From: Poecilobothrus nobilitatus | Taxonomy: Eukaryota; Arthropoda; Insecta; Diptera; Dolichopodidae | Length of the DNA: 64,000 nucleotides | NCBI GenBank assembly: GCA_947095535.1 | Contig: OX352772.1 | Location: 151,104,767 to 151,168,766 of the forward strand | Direction of reading: 5' to 3' | Shown: positions 40,205-52,191 of the stretch, piece by piece | How the letters are laid out: every line of letters begins with the position of its first letter | How positions within the stretch are numbered: position 1 is the first letter of the stretch | Program-made: the position numbers and the translations under genes | The notes under the pieces: generated by a model | The model's input: only the letters and a program-made list of their open reading frames with translations | Told to the model about the DNA's origin: nothing | Database searches by the model: none

Positions 40205-40591
40205 TATTTTGGAATATTCAACTCGTCCGCAACATTGACAAAAAAGTCATTCAGATATTCGGTAATATCAGATCCATTAGTAATTGTAAGATTATTACAT
40301 TCTATGTCTTAATATCGCTTGAAGAAGTATGAGAAGTTTTGTTGAAAATAATCCTTTTATATATATCCCAGAGTTTTTTTACTATTGCAAGGGTCTTGTA
40401 TGATCTCATCAGAGCAAAAAAATTTTTAGCCTGTATAATTAAACGTTTTACTTTTTGCCTACAATTATTGAACAAATTTCGAACATGTGGATCATCCGGA
40501 TATTTTTTTTGTATTTATAATATAGGTTTCTAACTTTAATTTTGTTTATAATTTCATCCGTAATCCACTAATTTTTTTCTAGTTTTCTTTC

Positions 40592-42560
40592 AAAGGAATA
40601 GGTAGCTAGGTAGGGTGCTGACCTTTACGATGCTGCGTTGCGTGAAGGCCTCGATTACCACTAGAGTGCGCCATTTTGATACTACTGCACTCACGTTACC
40701 TGTGTTTTAAGATTATTTACGATTTTATATCCAACTCCAGAAATTCAGATACGAAATCAGTTATTTGATTTTGTGTTCAGAGAGCTCGCTGAGGTTGTAG
40801 TGGAACGGTTTACCGAGTGAGAGAAGTCTGGCTCTAGCTAAGGCCAGACATCTGTAAAGAAAGTGCTCCAGGTTCTCACTTTCGGTTTCTTCTTTGCAAC
40901 TCCTGTAGGAGGTGTTGTGAGGGATTCCTATTTTGACTGCATGCGTGCCTACTGGCCAATAACCTATGATGATTGCCACTAGTTTGGCGATGTCTATGCG
41001 AGATTTAGATATCAACTCATTTCATCTCCTTTTGTTGTATGTGGGCTACAATGTTCTAGATATGGTGCACAAGAAGGGTATGTGTAGCCCTTCGCTAGTT
41101 AGGGCAAGTTGCTCCTGGCACTGCTTAACAAGCTTTGAGGTTGTAAGATTCGCGTTAATGGCCTTAATCGTGGATTGACTGTACACACGGGAGGCGACCG
41201 TTCTCATTTGTGTGCTATTTCCGTTTAAAATTCGAGCAGCCTCTCTAACTGCTAGTATCTCCGCCAGAAAAATGCTAGCAGTGTCGGAGAGTCTGTAAGA
41301 TTTTGAAAAGTTGAGTTTGTCCTAGAAAATACCAGCACCGACTCCCTCCTTCATCTTGGATGCGTCGATGAAGATAGTTACATCGAAGTTCTTTATCACA
41401 TCTCCGCCCCTCCATTCCGCTCTAGTTGGAAATTCTACGGCTGAATTGTTCCCGAAGTTTAGTTTGGGAACAGTGTAGTCGGTCGGGTTTGGTATAAAGT
41501 CCATTGGTAATATCTCCAGAATATTACCGTGGCCATATGGTTTAGTAGCAAACCACCCAGATTCTCAGAGTCGTACTGCACTGCACGTTGCTAAATATTT
41601 AATGTATAGATCCGGGGGTAAAAGAAATATAATAGTATTCAGAGCATCAGTCGGGCAAGATCGTAATGCCCCTGTAATGCCCACTGATGCCGATCTCTGT
41701 ATTCTATTTAGTTTTGTTATATTGTATTTCCGATTCATCGCCTGCCACCACACCAGCGATCCATAGGTAAGGATTGTGCGAACCACGGCTGCGTATGTCA
41801 AAAGGGTGTCGCTATATTTGGGTGCATACTCCTTTCCTTGCTCATGGTTTTGTTGCAAGCATAGAGAGCAACGCAAGCTTTCTTAACTCTATGCTCGATG
41901 TTAGATTTCCAGGAGCGCTTTGAGCGTAGAATAACGCCTAGATACCTAGCGTTGCTAGTCAGCTTTAAAGTATAATTATTAATGTAATTCTTCTTTGATG
42001 GCTTTCTTATATACTTTTAGGTAATCTTTATAAGGTTGTCAGTATTTATGTTTAAAGCAAATGTTGAATATAGACCTAGTCAAACTTTTAAGGTAAGCTA
42101 AGTCTTCGCTCCACCAAGGGAGTACGTTTTCTTTCCGCAACTAATTGTACACAAGATTTTAAAGAGTACTTTCATAGCCTTTTCAAAAGTTTCAATCTTT
42201 GTATCCAGACCGTTTCAATTTTGATGTTCGGTACATTATTTAGTTTTGACTGTATAATTCGGCTAGATTTTATTCAGTCAGTTCTTTTAGAATTTCTGTA
42301 GAATTTGGGAATATTCATCTGAAGATTCACATCGAAAACTAAATATTTGTGATCTGAATAGAACTGCTGACTAGACTAGTTTGCAACTCCAATGATATTA
42401 TTGTTAGTAGGTAAAGTAATGTCTATTACCTCTTCCCATCCGATATATTTGACCAAACTTTGAAACATAAAAGTGGGTGTGTTACCACTATTACAATTCA
42501 AAGGAATACTTTTGGTAAAGTTTTTTATAGTTTCACTTAATTTGTTAACGAACGAGTGAA
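40592..42560 (-). mobile_element. I/LOA-type LINE, internally deleted, copy A
   Basis: From the 5' side, endonuclease C-terminal sequence (DHKYLVFDVNLQMNIPKF, about 42,350-42,290) is followed, after a deletion of the RT palm, by RT thumb (NARYLGVILRSKRSWKSNIE, about 41,960-41,900), the frame 41,876-41,565, RNase H, and a 3' UTR ending near 40,592. It lies between pieces of another LINE, so it is probably nested in it. Confidence 0.7.
40761..41876 (-). pseudogene. LINE RT C-terminus and RNase H domain, copy A
   Basis: Frame 41,876-41,565 gives TYAAVVRTILTYGSLVWWQA and NITKLNRIQRSASVGITGAL, the RT C-terminal region. Frame 41,504-41,322 enters RNase H (FDVTIFIDASKMKEGVGAGI, first catalytic Asp). 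FLAEILAVREAARILNG follows near 41,260. The next catalytic position is lost (VYSQST where DSQ is usual, about 41,175). Frame 41,015-40,761 ends with YWPVGTHAVKIGIPHNTSYR and C..C..H..C (EHFLYRC). The RNase H domain places it in the I/LOA/R1 group. Inactive. Confidence 0.75.
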
Positions 42561-42960
42561 ATTACTAAGTCTTTCCCAGATTGCATCATTTGAAATATTT
42601 CGATAATCTAAAATTGTTTTCAAACAGCTTGATTAATCTGTTATTGGTTTTTAGTTTAAACTTATAAAAAATAATTGATGGTCGGAGAGCGAGAGAGGAG
42701 TATCGGAAATATAGAAGTCGTATTTCAAATTAATCATATCGGTTATGAAATGATCAATAACCGTTTTAGAAGAGTTGTGAGAGAGAAAATGAACAAAATA
42801 TTGTTTCTGTATATTTTTACAATGCTTTTTTAAAGGCGCAACTTTGTTACTGCGTCTGTGTATTGTTATAATATAAATTATAGGGATATTTAAAATTGAA
42901 TTGCAATAAATTTTTAAAGGCGCAACTTTGTTTAATGTTATACACAGTGTACATAGTGAC
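42561..42960 (-). pseudogene. LINE endonuclease fragment, copy A
   Basis: Minus-strand reading from about 42,830: KNIQKQYFVHFLSHNSSKTV, IDHFITDMINLKYDFYISDT, LSLSDHQLFF. The SDH triad is the C-terminal catalytic signature of AP-type endonucleases. It is followed by SNDAIWERLSNFTRSL near 42,560. It probably belongs to the CR1-like LINE at 38,792-40,590, separated from it by the nested I/LOA-type LINE. Confidence 0.65.
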
Positions 42961-43769
42961 GAAAAATAATCATCGAAAGTATTTTAAATTGTTTTTTGAA
43001 ATTTGAATATGAAAAATGTATTTTAATCTAATGTATTTTAAATGTTGTTAATAAATTTTATGTAGATATTATTTAAATAGTTAAGAAAACAAATTTATAG
43101 ATTATAGATATTTTAAAAGATTTAGTATATAAATTATATGAACATTTAAAAAATGATTTTAATTATGACTGTTGTAATAAATGTAACAAATCTTATTATA
43201 TAAAACTATGTAGCTATATATGTATACTCTTCACTTCAAAGGAACCAAAATAGAATTTTAAAATATTATATTATATTTATATTTTACAAATGTTGAACAC
43301 TTAACATTTAATGTCTTATATCAAATTCTTTAACATTTTTATTACAGTTTTTTATTGAATTATGAATTCTAACTCTAATATACTTTTTTCTCTTCAAATT
43401 TGTCTTTTTTAACATTATATTTGTCTTTTTCAAAATCAAATTCGTCCAAATTTTCAAAACCAATGTAATATGTTTTGTGTATTGTCACAAATTAATTTTT
43501 TTATTCTCTAACACTTTCTGATCAGAAAGATATGAGCATATTTAGATGCTCACCAAATTTTTGATGCACAAAGATTCTTCTCTTATATAACGGCAAGAAG
43601 AAATTGCCTGTGTTTTGCCTAATTACCTACTTTTCCGTACTATAACGGCACGGCATGCCAATATTAAAATGATATATTTATATATATAGCTATTTAATTT
43701 TTACGTTCCTGCAAAGTGAATTACTGGTTTGTACAAATTAATAGTATAAAATAATTAACTAATTCGTTT
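42961..43769. other. AT-rich stretch without a gene, copy A
   Basis: Only AT-rich sequence and a small inverted motif, CTTTCTGATCAGAAAG (43,516-43,531, palindromic), are seen. In copy B the same stretch is preceded by a local duplication. Confidence 0.5.
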
Positions 43770-44059
43770 TGTGATATGATGGTTGGTTGGTTGGTTTACG
43801 TCCTGTTAACCGTGACAAGAACACAATTAGCGCTCGTTAGCACCGTTTTGCTACCACTTCCGTGACCACAAGGCTTATGTTTAGGCTATAGCGGATTCAA
43901 TTTCAGATCCATTTCGGGACATTCAGGAAGCACACAATTTCTGCAGGTTGCTTAATCGCTAGATCGCTAAGATCGTTAAATTCATGGCTAGCCAGAGTTG
44001 CTCTTCTGGCCCTGGCAAGCGCTGGGCATTTACATGTGAAGTGCATATTGGTTTCTTTC

Positions 44060-45017
44060 TCATTATGATAACCACAACTGCGGCATTATTTGTTGAATGG
44101 AATACCTAATCTGGCCGAATGGTCGCCAATTGGCGAAGTGTCCTGTCAACACACCTATTGCTCTGGCTATGTCTCGCCGAAATAGCTTCAATAGGTTGTC
44201 CGTTCTTTTGTTGTCGTACGACGGCCATATTTTCTTGGTCGTACGGCATGAGGTTAGTTCTTTCCACCCTCTTTTCGCTAGGGATAAAAGGTGTAGAAAA
44301 ATATCCCTTTTAACGCTGTTAAGTGGTGGATCCACCTGTTCTTCCAGTGAAGCATTCAGATTGGAACCCGTCTTGGCTAATTCATCAGCATGTTTATTTC
44401 CTGTGATGTTCATATGTCCCGGAACCCACAGTAATGTAACATTGTGTTGTTATATTCTTCTTATATTCTTAAGCTCGTCAGAGCATTTTCTGACAAGCCT
44501 GGATGTTATCATCGCAAAGTTAAAAGCCGCGATTGCTGCTCGGCTATCAGTGACAATGACAATGCTTCCCTCCAGAGAAGTATTGCTCCTAAGTATTTGG
44601 CATACTTTCCAAATTCCTAGCATTTCTGAAAAGTCTGAAAGCATGTTCTATTTTGAGTTTTTCTGAATAGACACCACTCCGCACCGACACCGCAGTCCTT
44701 TTTAGACCCATCAGTGAAGAATGTGATGTCTACTTCACCCAAAGGGTTTTTTTGTCTCCATTATCTTCTTGAGAGAAGCTTTACTTTAAAATTCTTAACA
44801 ATTTCCAGCCTTGGTCTGTTGGAGTGTAGTCTGTTGGATCTGATAGATCCCAAGTTGTCGAGCTTAGAATACTGATATATCCATAAGGTTTTGTGCGCCA
44901 GTGTACATTTTCTGTGAGTCTGCCCGCACTACAACAGGCTAAAAATTTTATATGGGGGTGAACGAGGAGGAAATAAAGAAGTGCATCTGGTGCATCACTT
45001 GACGTCGATCTTAACAC
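44060..45017 (-). pseudogene. LINE RT C-terminus and RNase H domain
   Basis: Frame 45,017-44,781 gives RSTSSDAPDALLYFLLVHPH and DLSDPTDYTP. RNase H follows: FSEMLGIWKVCQILRSN and IVIVTDSRAAIAAFN (44,644-44,450; the catalytic Glu and Asp are present), then GHMNITGNKHADELAKTGSN (44,430-44,370). The tail is RTTKKIWPSYDNKRTDNLL and AIGVLTGHFA. RNase H removes RNA during second-strand synthesis. A stop or frameshift separates the pieces at 44,450 and 44,660. Confidence 0.8.
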
Positions 45018-45304
45018 ACTCTTAAAGCTTATACATGCACCTCTCCGTACCTTACCAAGTTTGGTTCAGACATATTCCTTCTTCAGTGCTGGCCACCAGA
45101 TTAATAATCCGTAGGTAAGAATGGGGCGAACTATAGCTGTGTACATCCATAAAGCCATTCTTCGCTTTAATCCCCATTTTTGCCTAACATTTTCGTACAA
45201 GAATTCAGGGCTACACAGGCCTTTTTCGCTCCTTCTTCGCTATTAAGTCTCGACTTCAGTTTCTTATCAAAAACTGCTCCTAGGTATTTGACGCTAGTTA
45301 ACAC

Positions 45305-46850
45305 TTGCTAAATTCATATAGTCTAGGCTTGGTAAATTTCGGTATCTTTCTTCTCTTTGTGAATAGTATTAGATCAGTTTTGTCCACGTTGACGCAGAGG
45401 CCACGTCCATTGGCCGATCTACTTACCCTTCTTAAAGCTCTTTACATAATTATACTAATTATGTCAAGAAACTTTCTAGACACTAATACTGCTACATCAT
45501 CTGCGTATGCAATGACTTTGATTCCCTCATTTTGAAGTTCTTTCAGTATTCCATTCATTACTAGAAATCACAGTAGTGGTGATAGCACCCCACCCTGGGG
45601 TGTGCCGCTACTTACTCTTCTAGTAATTTTGTGGTTACCAAGTTTCGACTGGATCTCTCTTGATTGCAACTTATTAACAATCCACTGACTAAGGGCAGTT
45701 TCTGCTCCTAGTTCTTCCAGTGAGTTCTGTATGGCATGTAGAGCAGCATGTGGCATGTAGCGTTAAGTGTATGTAGCGTACATTATTGAAGGCCTAGAAA
45801 GGTAGCCAATGTATATTCCTTATACTGAATCGATTGTTCCACGTCCAGCACTAGTTCACTCAGTGCAGTCTCTGTAAGGGCAAGACAGGTACCTACAATG
45901 TAACATGCCCATTGTAAGGGCAAGTCAGGTACTTACATAGCGTAGTACTTTCTAGTACTCTTCTAAGTTCTAACTTGAGTGTTCTTTCGAGAGTTTTCAA
46001 TAAAAATAGATAGATTGATTGGTATAAAATCTTTAGCGGTTTCGTGCCCTACTTTACCAGCTTTTGGTATAAAGATCACATTCACCCGCCTCCATTGCAG
46101 GGGAATATGACCAAAAGTGAGGCTGCTTCTGAACAGCTTGGTATTTTTTTTTTTTTTTGTAATTATGATATAATTTTAAACATAGCACATTTATTGTATT
46201 GCATTATAATACAACTAATGCTTTTTATTTAGATCATTTTTTTAGTAATTTAATGCTTTTAGGTATTGTTAATAAAAAAAATTCATTTCTTTTTTTTTTT
46301 TCAATTTTACTTCTACGTAATAATAAGATATTATTATTTACATTTTTTTACATAAAATGTTAAATTGATTGTCATTATACGTATGTACATATCTGTACAA
46401 ATATCATATTTCAATTTTTTTGTTAAAATACAGTTGTTATTGTAGTTTAAATAAAAATTAATGATAACAATAATAATAATAATAATAAATTAACTTTTTT
46501 TATGATTTAAGTTATTATAAATTTAGTTTTAAGTCATTGTTTTGTTTAATTTTAATTATAAGCATTATTTTTTTTGTAACGACCTTGTTTTGGTTTTGTT
46601 TAATAAAATAATATAAAATAAAAAATAAAATTAATGGAACTACAAGCCCCTTCATTTCTTGCAGCATTTTTGGAAAAATACCGTCTAAACCTGCAGCTTT
46701 GTATAGAGCGAAGTTACCAATTGCCCAGGCAACCTTTTCCTCCGTTATAACTGAGTTAACCCATTTGTCAGGACCACTTCGGACTCTAGTGTCAACCGCT
46801 TGGTTAATCACATGGGCGTCCTCAATGCACCCTAGAAAATGGGTAGACAC
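45305..46850 (-). pseudogene. LINE reverse transcriptase with 490-bp insertion
   Basis: Fingers in frame 46,850-46,640 (AIGNFALYKAAGLDGIFPKM). After the insertion, FGHIPLQWRRVNVIFIPKAG (about 46,130-46,060). A deletion near 45,780-46,010 removes motif A. Motif B SSGTPQGGVLSPLL is in frame 45,756-45,568 and motif C IAYADDVAVLVS at about 45,520-45,480. Then come GLCVNVDKTDLILFTKRRKI (45,400-45,340) and SVKYLGAVFDKKLKSRLNSE. TPQGGVLSPLL is typical of the I/LOA/R1 group. Confidence 0.8.
46143..46640. mobile_element. AT-rich insertion in the LINE RT
   Basis: RT coding stops at GLVVPLI (46,640) and resumes at KLFRSSLTFG (about 46,140). Between them is AT-rich DNA with a T-run at 46,146-46,162, (AAT)n at about 46,470-46,488 and no coding sequence. 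It looks like a non-autonomous or 5'-truncated insertion; the family is not recognised. Confidence 0.5.
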
Positions 46851-47104
46851 TTAAAGATCTAGGGTTTCAGCGGCTGAATTAGTCCATTTCCCTTCCTCAG
46901 TTCTCAGGAAGGAAGGATTGAAGTGTTCTCTAAGTGTCGCTGAGTCTCTAGTACTTTCAATTGATTCACAAAAATCTTTCGATGATTGGGTTTTAGCCAA
47001 TGGGATTATTCTCTTATATTGCCTAAGTCAGTCCTTATGGAGTTGCCACTTATTCTGCTTGTAGCAGATATTTTAGGCGTCACAAGTCTCCTTTCCCAGG
47101 TTAT

Positions 47105-47971
47105 TTAAGTTTTCATTCCACCAGACCGGATATGTCTTTTTGCTACGCTTAATAGGACATGCCACTTTGAATGAGACCTCCATGCCCTTGTAAACATGTC
47201 AGTTCTCTTTTCTAACCCATTTTCAGTTTCGATATCTGAGTTAGCTATTACCAAAAGTTTTTTTCTAGCTACTTTTCTGAATTTCCCCCAGTTTGTAGGC
47301 CTGGGGTTTCTGTAGCGCTTGGGATTTTCAGTTTCGTCATTACTAATACATGTAATATCTAACACATCTGCCCAACCTGTAAAACTATCCGAGCTTGGAA
47401 ATATGAAAGTGGGGTTACTACCCCTATTGCATATATTGAGGTTGCTATTTAAAATAAAACCAAATAATGACTCACCTCATTCATTCGTTTCCTAGCTACC
47501 CCATAGGGTATGCCTTACATTAGCATCACATCCTGCGATCAATTTGCCACCTGTGGCAACTACAAACTGCTGAAACCGGGGCGGTGGAGCAGGTTAGTCA
47601 TGTGGCATGTACACGAAACTTATATACACGCTCACATTGTTCCGCATCTCGAGTTTGACAACTGTCAAATCTACATAACTAAAATTAAAACAGAGATGTG
47701 CACTTATATGTTTTTTAACTAGAATACAAGTTGTTGGCTTACCTATTTCTAAATCTACATTCTTGTAGAATAGATTATAGTTACAGCTGTTTAACTCTCT
47801 AATATTGGAGGCTTTTTCCCATGGTTCTTGAATGAGGGCTATGTCTAAGTCCTCCTCACTTAGGAGGACTAGCAGATTATCATATGCGCACTTCGAGCGC
47901 CTTAGGTTATTTGCACCACCCACATCACTTACCTCGCAACGAGCTGCTGTAGACTCTTTCTCTATTGCCAA
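47105..47971 (-). pseudogene. LINE AP-type endonuclease
   Basis: Frame 47,971-47,594 gives NNLRRSKCAYDNLLVLLSEE, DLDIALIQEPWEKASNIREL (catalytic QEPW) and VYISFVYMPHD. A degraded middle (about 47,590-47,400, GDANVRHTLWG-like reading) follows. The C-terminal frame 47,365-47,105 reads ITCISNDETENPKRYRNPRP and RAWRSHSKWHVLLSVAKRHI. The enzyme nicks target DNA. Frameshifts separate the parts. Confidence 0.75.
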
Positions 47972-47989
47972 GTCTTCCAGCAGCCCGCT

Positions 47990-49121
47990 TGCTCCGTTCA
48001 GGTCGTCTATGTCTCGACTCCCTGGTTTGAATATTTTTAGTTTGGTATGCCGTATACCAAACCTCAGCTTATTTTTCAGCTTCTCTAAAGGATCCAGACT
48101 TTCCTCACTGATAAGAAGGAGAAATGATATACTGTTTTCAGCAGCTCATCTGACGATTTCTCCTTCATTATCACCTACCAGTTCTCCATTGGAACCCTCG
48201 GGTTATGTAAACGGAGATACTTGAGGAGTTTTTCCCCGCTTATCTCCATCCTAGGCAACCAGATACGGTCTCTAGGTCTCCTAGGGATTTCGCTAGCTGG
48301 GATTATTGCAATTTTAACTTCCTCCCAAGCATTGCCAACCTTAGCAATTCTTTTGCTAAACAAATCCAAGGAGAACTGATCATCGCATCTGATTACCCCA
48401 AAGCCCCTGACTGGGTCGGATGATGGGTAGACCTCCTGTACCTCCTAGGATAAACTCCTTGACAATCTCGGAAAGTTTCGCCTCAAGCTTGATCCACAGA
48501 TCATTGGAAACTTTCCGGTCACTGGCTCTCTCGTTGACAACTGCAACAAATAACCTGTCTTTTAAAATATCATTGTAATTTTTATGTGCACAGTTTTCGA
48601 ATTGCTATGTAGATTTTTCATAGGCACCTTAGTTCTTTCTGCGCCAGGACTGGTCCCATCCCTGTACCTATTCTCTTTAGACGAACCTTTTTCAGAATTG
48701 TGCAATTCATACAGTCGCACAATCTCGCTATATTTCTTCTTGTCTTCTGGATCCCTTTCGTTAACAATTCATTTGCTTTCGTTCTGAGCTATTTTGCTGA
48801 ATATGAACTTAGATTTCTGGTTCTGTTTCTTCAAAGCCGATCCAGAGCTTGTCTCAACTTCTTTTTAGTGGTTGAAATACTATGACTGGTATTTCCACTA
48901 CTATTTCAACGTGATGACTTTGGAGCACTGTGGCAGGTGCTTCCTCCACCAAAAGGCACTATAACTTTTGCTGGACCTTGGCTGTGTCCTGGTTTCGTTG
49001 CTGAAGGGGCACTCTGACTGGTACCGATAATAGTCTCCTGGATGGAGACAAGTAACTCATCTTCAGAAGATGAGTTGATGTTTGTTCGTTTTTTAATGTT
49101 TTTTTTCATTTTTGTTCCCAC
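47990..49121 (-). pseudogene. LINE ORF1 protein (DUF4780-like)
   Basis: Frame 49,121-48,906 is a low-complexity N-terminus (KKNIKKRTNINSSSEDELLV). After a degraded middle, frame 48,369-48,175 gives AKVGNAWEEVKIAIIPASEI and RPRDRIWLPRMEISGEKLLK, YLRLHNPRVP. This resembles the DUF4780-type RNA-binding domain of insect LINE ORF1 proteins (tryptophan and proline near a helix). It continues in other frames to about 47,990. It would coat LINE RNA. Confidence 0.6.
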
Positions 49122-49340
49122 GCGTTTGGCGAGAAAGGACGGTCAACATATGCAGAGCTCCCGTACATATGCAAGGCTACTTACAATGGGGTGGTGCCTG
49201 GTGCCCCAAGGAGACCGTTAGCGATACCATCTTTATACACTTGGTACTATTCAATCCTCGGCACGATTTACTTTCACACCTTGGCTTGAGTGTACACCTA
49301 TAATAAGCCGATTATCTGTCTCCAAAAACAACATTTAGTT

Positions 49341-49534
49341 TGATGGCAGGTAACGTTGCCCGATTACACCGCTTGGGGGAGTATAGGTGATCATATACCC
49401 TGTGATAAGAATATATCTGATTTTATTTTACAAAAGTAAAGCCTTATATACTATTTCGATTTTACCAAATCCAATACAAATTTTTATCAAAGACAATAAA
49501 TTATAATAATTTATTTTATTTTATTTTATTTTAA
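49341..49534. other. Short AT-rich spacer at the duplication junction
   Basis: It lies between the 5' end of the LINE and the ORF1-like frame. A TTTTATTTTATTTTATTTTA run is at about 49,512-49,533. No gene. Confidence 0.4.
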
Positions 49535-49891
49535 TTACCAAAATAAGGTATGTAATATTTTAAAAAAAACTGCTTCCATCCACTTTGGCCGTGGCCACTT
49601 TGGCTTCCATTCCATTCCATCCACTTTGGCCGTGCAACCTTGGCAGTCACTGTTAATATCATTTAAGTAAACCATCAACTCGTCTTTAAGAATATGAATA
49701 GGCTGGTTTAAATCTAAGCAGCTTTCGCAAACAAAATGATGCGAAATAAACGTGTTACATGTTTGCCAGCCCCGGGGGGCATTAATGCAAACGCCTTGGA
49801 ACTTTCTGTTACAGATGCCATTGCATGGGATGACATCTGTTTTGTAATCTGTGATAGTACAGAGTACGGCACTGTATGTATTTTGATTCAT
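49535..49891 (-). CDS. Cysteine-rich, zinc-finger-like ORF1-type frame, copy B start
   Basis: This 118-residue frame starts MNQNTYSAVLCTITDYKTDV, then CNGICNRKFQGVC, GWQTCNTFISHHFVCESC and DINSDCQGC. The Cys/His spacing suggests a PHD-like or other zinc finger as found in some LINE ORF1 proteins; the match is by pattern only. The last 25 or so codons fall in a short TTCCATTCCATTCCATCC repeat, so the true C-terminus is lost. Copy A keeps only its middle (31,110-31,338). Confidence 0.5.
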   Translation of the reverse strand: MNQNTYSAVLCTITDYKTDVIPCNGICNRKFQGVCINAPRGWQTCNTFISHHFVCESCLDLNQPIHILKDELMVYLNDINSDCQGCTAKVDGMEWKPKWPRPKWMEAVFFKILHTLFW

Positions 49892-50104
49892 TTTAGTAAC
49901 AGTAATATATAAAAATTTAACAGCAAAACAAATTTAATTTTACTAACATAAGTCAGTTTTTTAAGAATTCAAATTAAAATTAAAACAAAAGTAAACAAAC
50001 TTAAGTGACCTAATTTAAGTAATTATTAAAAATGTTCGAACAAAAACAACATTTTTTTTTAATTTTATAAGTCAGCACTTTTATATTATGGTAAAAATAT
50101 TTTT

Positions 50105-50480
50105 TTTTTTTTTTATTCTTTATTTCAATTCTTATATAAAGTATAAACTTAAGGCTAACAATTAAATTAAAATTAAAAACAAAATTAGTAAGAAAAGAAA
50201 TAGTTATAATCGTTCTATTGCTTAAAAACAAGTGGCGAACGATTAGTTACAAATTACTAAGTCATAAAAAAATTCATAAAGTGGGAAGTATAACAATTCA
50301 AAAAATTCAAAAAATTAATTTCATTACATAAAAAGTATTAAAATTAAATTTCAAATTTAATTAAGTTTTTATAAAAAATTTCAATCAAAAAGCAATTAGA
50401 ATCACAAGAGGAAATGTGATAGGTTATATCAATTACCTTTAAATTTGGATGCTTATTTGAAAGAATATAATTATATCAAA
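50105..50480 (-). pseudogene. LINE 3' remnant, copy B
   Basis: The oligo-T tail (50,100-50,115) and 3' UTR of the LINE at 31,345 are present, then a jump at about 50,380 to the IDITYHISSCDSNCFLIE segment. The whole RT C-terminal frame seen in copy A is deleted. Confidence 0.7.
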
Positions 50481-51207
50481 AAAGTAGTCAGTGTTAATGG
50501 ATATAATCAACAAGTTATTGACAAACTTATTGAGAAATATGCCAAGAAAGTTTGTAAAGCGAATTTTTCAACCCTTTTTTCACAAAATAGTCTTTCATTA
50601 CGACAGCTTTAAATGAACGGCAAAGAGTTTGTATGTCTTTTGTTCAACAAGTCACAAACAAAATCAAAAAAGTTTTCACTGAACACAATCTGACCATAGT
50701 TTTGACCATAGCAACAAGTTATCAAATTTATTGGGTTCGCCGAAAGATAAAACATCAAGTTTGAACAAAGGTGGTATTTATGAAATAGGTTGTGATAATT
50801 GTGAAAGCAAATACTATGGTCAGACAAAAAGAAATATCAGTAAAAGATGGAATGAACATTTTTTTCATATAAAGTATGATAGGCCAAATAAGTCAACTGT
50901 CGCTCATCATAAACTACAGAACAATCACTCAACATCAAAACATAGTTTCAAACTGATTTAGGAGGTAAATTATTCGAATCGGTTAGACGCTTTTGAAAGT
51001 TATTTTATCCAATCAAATGAGCATAATATGAACAATGACAATGGCCCGATTAGTTCATCTCTTTTTTCATTGGTATTTTCGTTAATTTTCTATTATTTAA
51101 ATTTTGTAAGTTAATAATTTCTAATGTCGAATTTTATTCTTTATGTTATTTTTCTTCAATTAGTGAAATGTGCCCAATTTAACATAATTTTATTTTATAT
51201 TTCAACT
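50480..51207 (+). pseudogene. PLE GIY-YIG fragment, copy B
   Basis: Frame 50,731-50,961 is identical in protein to copy A (GIYEIGCDNCESKYYGQTKR), with the same TAG stop and the same continuation LDAFESYFIQ. It was therefore already dead before the duplication. Confidence 0.8.
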
Positions 51208-52170
51208 AGCATAGTACCCGGCGTTGCCCGGAGTATTTTATCGGCTTTATGAAATAAAAATTATTAACTTTTGCTTTTGAGTTAATATAATTAAATTAAT
51301 ATAGTTCACGTATTACTATGCATTTTCAGATGCTGGTAGTTAATATTCTATTTTTTATTACATTTAGTTAAATTGAATAAACAGAGCGAAAAATTAAAGA
51401 CAATTTATATACCAAAAATCTTTAAAGGAATCAATAATCTATTGAGTACACAATTACGGCGAAGTCAGTTTTCACAATATATTCATTAATACCAAAACAT
51501 AAAGTTGCGTTTCAATTATAAAAGACCATAATGTAATACATTTTTTTTCGTAAGTAATGTCACTTCATGTTTTTGTGAATTATCCTTTTAAGTACATTTT
51601 GAAAAATTTTCTATTAGGTTCGCTCTGTCAATCCGTCTGTTTACAAAACTTATATACTGTTTAATAAAGAGCAATGAAATATTAACTATGCATAGGTATC
51701 TTAAAAGAGTAATGTTGTAGAACAACTTTTTTATGTACCCTCACCGTTAGCGATTCTATAGCACCGACAGCTCTTCAAATTTTGAAAAAACTTCTTTTTA
51801 AATGCATACATGTCAAATTCTGTTTAACATATTTTTTTTAATATAAAAACTACATGATTGTGTTTTACCTTTATAAATCAACCAGAATTTTTTTACGTTT
51901 ACTTTTTCTAATTATGTTTTCAAATTGATTGGCTAAAAATATATGTAAAAATTGTGTATGGAAAAGAATGTAAGGTTTCCAGTTCTTTAAATATGTATGT
52001 ACTCATTGTTGATTAAATACTGTACATAAATGTGAATAAGTTTTCTATTCTTTTTTATACTTTCGTAAAAAGGTTGTTGGTTGTTGGTTACTCAGATTAC
52101 AATTACCTTTTAAAATATTTAAAGAGATTTCGCAAAATGTTTTATTAATTCAGGGGCACAGTGTTTTATA
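51208..52170. other. Non-coding stretch, copy B
   Basis: Equivalent of 33,236-34,180, with ACCCGGCGTTGCCCGG at about 51,218-51,233. No gene. Confidence 0.4.
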
Positions 52171-52191
52171 ATTACTTTCTCAAGTTTTGGT

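Larger units (their letters stand above)
38792..40590 (-). mobile_element. CR1-like LINE fragment with a nested LINE tail, copy A
   Basis: Minus-strand LINE pieces flank a plus-strand LINE tail (39,554-39,828). Upstream (40,590-40,205) is the endonuclease-RT connector (NLFNNCRQKVKRLIIQAKKF, IVKKLWDIYKRI). About 130 bp present in copy B are missing at 40,195. Another LINE is joined at about 40,592. Confidence 0.75.
43770..49340 (-). mobile_element. Near-full-length I/LOA-type LINE (copy A only)
   Basis: All parts of a two-ORF LINE with RNase H occur in order on the minus strand: ORF1 (49,121-47,990), endonuclease (47,971-47,105), RT (46,850-44,781), RNase H (44,700-44,060) and a 3' UTR ending in GGTTGGTTGGTTGG (about 43,785). 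One 490-bp insertion (46,143-46,640) and several frameshifts interrupt it. Copy B carries the same 3' end from 63,740 to the window edge. Confidence 0.8.
31097..49600 (+). repeat. Direct tandem duplication, copy A (about 18.5 kb)
   Basis: Nearly every segment here recurs in the same order and orientation from 49,601: 31,110 with 49,615, 32,760 with 50,731, 34,212 with 52,192, 34,778 with 52,758, 36,456 with 54,776, 40,761 with 59,108, 41,565 with 59,912 and 43,800 with 63,750. Offsets grow from 17,971 to 18,347 through indels. By eye, aligned parts differ only at scattered bases. Copy A alone contains the full minus-strand LINE at 43,770-49,340, because copy B leaves the window first. Confidence 0.9.

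Noticed and set aside
44097..44666. Plus-strand frame of 189 codons
   Set aside because: It is antisense to the RNase H region of the minus-strand LINE, whose motifs (VTDSRAAI, NKHADELAK) are real; the plus frame is a shadow.
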